Positions 60,215 through 64,000 of a DNA stretch of 64,000 nt are shown here, in pieces. Source of the DNA: Pelobium manganitolerans (GTDB lineage Bacteria; Bacteroidota; Bacteroidia; Sphingobacteriales; Sphingobacteriaceae). Position numbers and translations under genes: made by a program. The stretch lies in assembly GCF_003609575.1 (NCBI RefSeq), contig NZ_MBTA01000030.1, forward strand, positions 75,238-139,237, given 5' to 3'. Within the stretch, counting starts at the first letter, position 1. Each line of letters opens with the position of its first letter. The notes beneath the pieces are model-generated. The model saw nothing but the letters and a program-made list of their open reading frames with translations, ran no database searches and had not been told where the DNA came from.

Positions 60215-61492
60215 ATGGCACTAACAGATCCTTTGGCAGAGCGGATGCGGCCGCGCAGCTTGACGCAATACACCGGACAACAACATTTGGTGGGCGAGGG
60301 GGCTGTTTTGCGAAAGGCGATAGAAAATGGACACATCCCATCCATGATTTTTTGGGGCCCGCCGGGCGTGGGCAAAACCACTTTGGCCTTTATCATTTCC
60401 GAAACTTTAGACCGGCCGTTTTTTTCTTTGAGCGCCATCAACTCGGGCGTAAAAGACGTGCGGGAAACCATCGAGAAAGCTGCGCAATATAAAAAAGGCG
60501 GCATTGTGCCGGTGCTTTTTATTGATGAGATCCACCGCTTCTCTAAATCGCAACAAGATTCTTTATTGGGAGCGGTAGAGCGCGGTTTGGTGATTTTAAT
60601 TGGCGCTACTACAGAGAACCCTTCTTTTGAGGTGATATCGGCTTTGCTTTCGCGATGCCAGGTTTACGTACTGCAACATTTAAGTGAGGAGGAACTGGTA
60701 AGCTTGTTAAAAAACGCCATCCAAAACGATGAGCTTTTACAGCAGAAAAATATCGAACTGAAAGAAACCGAAGCTTTAATAAGGCTCTCGGGCGGCGATG
60801 GGCGTAAGCTGCTGAACATTTTTGAGCTATTGGTGAACGCTACCGAAAGCCCGAATTTGGTAGTCACTAACGATTACGTGTTAAGTCATGTGCAACAAAA
60901 CATGGCCATATACGATAAGGCCGGCGAGCAACATTACGATATCATTTCGGCATTTATCAAATCTATCCGTGGAAGCGACCCCAACGCGGCGGTATATTGG
61001 CTGGCGCGGATGATTGAAGGCGGCGAAGATCCTAAATTTATTGCACGCCGTCTGTTGATTTTAGCGTCCGAAGATATTGGCAATGCTAACCCAAACGCCT
61101 TGTTGCTGGCGAACAACTGTTTCCAGGCGGTTAATGTAATCGGTTGGCCCGAGTCGCGCATTATCCTTTCGCAGGCCGTAACCTACATGGCATCATCCGC
61201 AAAAAGCAATGCCGCTTATGAAGCCATCAATCGGGCCCAAGCCTTGGTAAAACAAAGCGGAGATTTACCCGTGCCACTGCACCTGCGCAATGCGCCAACC
61301 AAGCTGATGAAAAACTTGGATTACGGCAAAAACTACAAATATGCGCACGCTTTTGAGAACAATTTTGCCGAGCAGGAGTTTTTCCCCGAAAAACTGAGTG
61401 GCACCACCTTGTACGAACCGCAACAAAATGCTGCCGAGCAAAAAACGCGTGCCCATTTAAAAACGCTGTGGAAAAACAAGTACAATTATTAA
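60215..61492 (+). CDS. rarA: Replication-associated recombination protein A (RarA/MgsA)
   Basis: 425 residues from the ATG at 60215 (begins ALTDPLAERMRPRSLTQYTG, the family N-terminus). The open frame continues 75 bp upstream, but that part looks non-coding and overlaps the promoter. AAA+ motor with Walker A GPPGVGKTT (~48-56), Walker B FIDEIHRFSKSQQD (~102), sensor TTENPSFEV, and a C-terminal clamp-loader-like tetramer domain. Acts at stalled replication forks. Stands alone, divergent from the small membrane-protein gene. Confidence 0.96.
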   Translation: MALTDPLAERMRPRSLTQYTGQQHLVGEGAVLRKAIENGHIPSMIFWGPPGVGKTTLAFIISETLDRPFFSLSAINSGVKDVRETIEKAAQYKKGGIVPVLFIDEIHRFSKSQQDSLLGAVERGLVILIGATTENPSFEVISALLSRCQVYVLQHLSEEELVSLLKNAIQNDELLQQKNIELKETEALIRLSGGDGRKLLNIFELLVNATESPNLVVTNDYVLSHVQQNMAIYDKAGEQHYDIISAFIKSIRGSDPNAAVYWLARMIEGGEDPKFIARRLLILASEDIGNANPNALLLANNCFQAVNVIGWPESRIILSQAVTYMASSAKSNAAYEAINRAQALVKQSGDLPVPLHLRNAPTKLMKNLDYGKNYKYAHAFENNFAEQEFFPEKLSGTTLYEPQQNAAEQKTRAHLKTLWKNKYNY

Positions 61493-61547
61493 GCTTGCCA
61501 AGCTATTATTTACAAGCTTTTAGAATCGCGCAAGCTGCATAAAAACT

Positions 61548-61556
61548 TATATTTGC
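61548..61556 (+). promoter_or_regulatory. Candidate -7 box of argH
   Basis: TATATTTGC is a perfect TAnnTTTG box ending 22 bp before the argH ATG. I could not identify a -33 TTG at the expected spacing. Confidence 0.5.
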
Positions 61557-61578
61557 GCAGCTCAACAAATTTTACAAC

Positions 61579-62910
61579 ATGAAACTTTGGCAAAAAGAAA
61601 CTTCAACAAACCAACAGGTAGACGCTTTTACAGTAGGGCAAGACAGGGAAATGGATCTTCATTTGGCGGCTTTTGATGTGCTGGGCTCGCTGGCGCACAC
61701 GCAAATGTTGGAAAGCATTGGTTTGATGAGTGCCGAGGATTTCAAAAATGTTAAAGCCGAGCTGAAAAACATTTATCTGCAAATACAAAAAGGAGAGTTT
61801 GTTATTGAAGAAGGGGTAGAGGATGTACACTCGCAAGTGGAGCTTTTGTTAACAAAAAAATTGGGCGAAGCCGGAAAAAAAATCCACAGCGGGCGCTCAC
61901 GTAACGACCAAGTGCTGGTAGATTTAAAGCTGTTTTTTAGGCATCAGATTCAAGAGATGGTGCATTCTGTTAAAGCGCTTTTTGACTTGCTTACCCAGCT
62001 TGCCGAAGAACATAAAGAAAAGCTGATGCCGGGCTACACGCACTTGCAAATTGCCATGCCTTCGTCTTTTGGCCTTTGGTTTGGCGCTTATGCCGAAAGT
62101 TTAATTGATGATTTGGAACTGATGCTGGCGGCCTATAAAATCTGCAATAAAAACCCTTTGGGTTCTGCCGCGGGTTATGGTTCGTCTTTCCCTTTAAACC
62201 GCAGCTTAACTACGCAACTTTTAGGTTTTGATACGCTAAACTATAACGTGGTTTATGCGCAAATGGGCCGCGGCAAAACCGAGCGCATCCTTTCACAGGC
62301 CATGTCTTCCATCGCGGCAACGCTAAATAAACTGGCTATGGATGCTTGCTTGTTTATGAACCAAAACTTCGGCTTTATCAGTTTCCCAGATGAGCTTACC
62401 ACCGGCAGCAGCATTATGCCGCACAAAAAAAATCCCGATGTGTGGGAGCTGATACGTGGCCGCAGTAACCAACTGCAGGCTTTGCCCAACCAAATTATGC
62501 TGCTTACCACCAATTTGCCTTCGGGCTACCACAGGGATATGCAGCTGCAGAAAGAAACCTTGTTCCCAGCTTTCCAAAATTTGATGGCTTGCCTAGATAT
62601 GTCTAAACTGATGCTGGAAAACATCCGCATCAAAGCCGATATTTTAAAAGACAGCAAGTACCAACACCTGTTTTCTGTTGAGGAAGTAAATAAACTGGTC
62701 TTGGAGGGAATGCCTTTCCGCGAAGCGTACAAAAAAGTGGGGATGGATATTGAAGCCGGTAATTTTGGTGGCGATTATGAAATTAAGCACAGCCATGAAG
62801 GTAGCATCGGCAATTTGGAGTTGAAAAATGTAGAGCGGTTAATGGACAAGGTGATTGAAAATTTTGATTTCGCTTCTGTAGAACGCGCCATCGGCAGGTT
62901 ACTTGCCTAA
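61579..62910 (+). CDS. argH: Argininosuccinate lyase
   Basis: 443 residues. Cleaves argininosuccinate to arginine and fumarate, the last step of arginine synthesis. The superfamily signature GSSIMPHKKNPD (~276-287) contains the catalytic Ser loop; HSGRSRNDQVLVDLKLFFR and PGYTHLQIAMPSSFG are the other conserved active-site regions. Complete at both ends. No other arginine genes are adjacent in the window. Its own -7 box lies at 61548. Confidence 0.97.
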   Translation: MKLWQKETSTNQQVDAFTVGQDREMDLHLAAFDVLGSLAHTQMLESIGLMSAEDFKNVKAELKNIYLQIQKGEFVIEEGVEDVHSQVELLLTKKLGEAGKKIHSGRSRNDQVLVDLKLFFRHQIQEMVHSVKALFDLLTQLAEEHKEKLMPGYTHLQIAMPSSFGLWFGAYAESLIDDLELMLAAYKICNKNPLGSAAGYGSSFPLNRSLTTQLLGFDTLNYNVVYAQMGRGKTERILSQAMSSIAATLNKLAMDACLFMNQNFGFISFPDELTTGSSIMPHKKNPDVWELIRGRSNQLQALPNQIMLLTTNLPSGYHRDMQLQKETLFPAFQNLMACLDMSKLMLENIRIKADILKDSKYQHLFSVEEVNKLVLEGMPFREAYKKVGMDIEAGNFGGDYEIKHSHEGSIGNLELKNVERLMDKVIENFDFASVERAIGRLLA

Positions 62911-63210
62911 AAAAAACCTTAAAAATATTGCCCATAATTAATATTTATTGTTCAAACAATGATGGGGGCTTCGTGTTTATTTGACGCTTTCCCAAGTTTA
63001 AGTTTAGAAAGTTCAAAATCGGCGTTCATTATAGCATACGCCCAATTCTACAATCTATTTAGAACATTTCTAAATTGATAATAAGCGTCATCAAATTGTC
63101 AGCCGTCACTTAAATAATTATACTTTTGTGGTTCAAAAATGGGACGGTTGTGTTGTGCCGTGCCGGTTTTTATAATTCTAATATTTAAATTTTTGTATAA
63201 CAAACTCAAT
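62911..63210. other. Gap before the cytochrome gene
   Basis: 300 bp, AT-rich. Weak inverted repeats (AAATATT/AATATTT near 62930) follow argH, but none is a convincing terminator. A promoter lies at 63096-63129 for the next gene. No coding sequence seen. Confidence 0.5.
63096..63129 (+). promoter_or_regulatory. Promoter of the cytochrome c / complex III gene
   Basis: TTG (63096-63098) and TACTTTTGT (63121-63129) are 22 bp apart and fit the Bacteroidota -33/-7 pattern. About 80 bp of leader follow before the ATG at 63211. Confidence 0.5.
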
Positions 63211-64000
63211 ATGAGAAACTTCTCATCTCATTTTAGAAGCTTATTAAAGCCTTTAGCCTTAGCGGGTATCATCGCAATTAGCGCTGTTAACTTTTCTTTT
63301 GGTCAGGAGGCTGCTCCGGCAGACTCTAGTGCTACTGCAAGTACCGCACCAAGTGCTGGCGGCGGTCCGGCGGGTGATGCTGCTGCGGGTGAAGCTTTAT
63401 TTAAGTCTAATTGCGGTGCTTGCCACGCGATAGACAAAAGGGTTTTAGGTCCGGCTTTAGCGGGCATTAACCAAAAGCAAAGCAACGAGTGGTTGCACAA
63501 GTGGATCAAAAACTCACAAGGCCTGATCGCTTCTGGCGATAAAGATGCGGTTGCAATTTTTGAAGAATTCAACAAAATGGCCATGCCTGCTTTCCCTCAA
63601 TTGAGCGATGCAGACATTGATAACATTTTAGCTTATGTTGAAGAGGCTGGCGCTAAAAAGCCAGAAGCGGCAACAGCTGCAGGTGGCGCAACAGCAGCCG
63701 CGGAAGATACCGGCGTTAGCAGCTTCATGATCATCGGCTTAGTAGCCGTTGTTTTAATTGCTTTCTTGGTAATTGTGGTGTTAAACCGCGTTATCGGCAC
63801 TTTAGAAAGATTGCTGGTTACTAAAGAGGCAGAACAAAACGTTTACGTAGAAGACGAAGAAGCAGAGGCAGAAGAAAAAGACCGCTTCCGCGTGGTAAAG
63901 CAACTGGCTAAAAACAAGAAATTTGTATTCTTTGTAGTGCTTGCCCTGTTAATTACCCTTGGTTCTTTCGGTTACATGGATATGTGGAATACAGGCGTAC
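63211..64000 (+). CDS. Cytochrome c subunit, probably ActA of alternative complex III (partial)
   Basis: Open to the window edge; 263 residues are visible. A signal peptide or anchor ends near FSFGQ (31-32), followed by an Ala/Pro/Gly-rich linker. A monohaem cytochrome c domain has CGACH (Cys68, Cys71, His72) and MAMPAFPQL with the probable axial Met. A membrane helix at ~176-195 (FMIIGLVAVVLIAFLVIVVL), an acidic loop, and a second helix near the end (FVFFVVLALLITLGSFGYM) follow. I recall the ending YMDMWNTGV preceding the multihaem domain of Bacteroidota ActA. If so, the act operon for quinol:cytochrome c oxidoreductase continues beyond the edge. Confidence 0.75.
   Translation, partial: MRNFSSHFRSLLKPLALAGIIAISAVNFSFGQEAAPADSSATASTAPSAGGGPAGDAAAGEALFKSNCGACHAIDKRVLGPALAGINQKQSNEWLHKWIKNSQGLIASGDKDAVAIFEEFNKMAMPAFPQLSDADIDNILAYVEEAGAKKPEAATAAGGATAAAEDTGVSSFMIIGLVAVVLIAFLVIVVLNRVIGTLERLLVTKEAEQNVYVEDEEAEAEEKDRFRVVKQLAKNKKFVFFVVLALLITLGSFGYMDMWNTGV

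Overview
The window reads as chromosomal DNA of a Bacteroidota bacterium, most likely from the Sphingobacteriaceae (Pedobacter-like); the genus is an inference. Supporting signs are Bacteroidota -7 promoter boxes of the form TAnnTTTG, short lipoprotein signals ending in SSC, a Y1 transposase with clustered palindromes, and a right-hand end that looks like the first gene of an alternative complex III operon. There are no rRNA or tRNA genes and no CRISPR array.

Left part (1-7990). A composite intergenic repeat precedes htpG (Hsp90). The htpG terminator is followed by an array of REP-like palindromes and a REP-associated tyrosine transposase whose first ~50 bp are duplicated in tandem. Next come two small lipoproteins, a conserved Bacteroidota protein with a likely Ig-like C-terminus, and an unrecognised 432-residue protein with a C-terminal helix-turn-helix.

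Centre (7999-47697). A ~40 kb, almost gap-free locus on the + strand builds and exports a surface polysaccharide. It encodes a Wza-like export lipoprotein, a Wzc-like BY-kinase, an asparagine synthase-like amidotransferase, a Wzm/Wzt ABC exporter, an aminotransferase plus N-formyltransferase pair (N-formylperosamine type), 20 glycosyltransferase genes (21 domains), four methyltransferase-like proteins, two acyltransferase-3 membrane proteins, a Wzy-like membrane protein and a WcaF-like acetyltransferase. No initiating phosphoglycosyl transferase, Wzx flippase or nucleotide-sugar dehydratase is visible. G+C falls sharply inside wzt and stays low until about 32.5 kb, so the middle of the locus looks like an exchanged block.

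Right part (47875-64000). Housekeeping genes: an M28 peptidase, radA, mfd, an ALDH7-type dehydrogenase, a dipeptidyl-peptidase IV-like S9 peptidase, a small membrane protein, rarA and argH. The window ends inside a cytochrome c gene that probably begins the alternative complex III operon. Further copies of the intergenic repeat lie between radA and mfd and between the ALDH and S9 peptidase genes.

The most unusual features are (1) a repeat of about 121 bp with two nested pairs of inverted arms, in four copies; (2) the REP/transposase locus with its gene-start duplication and flanking 72-bp direct repeats; and (3) short repeats apparently inserted in frame in glycosyltransferase genes. Residue positions were counted by eye and may be off by a few.
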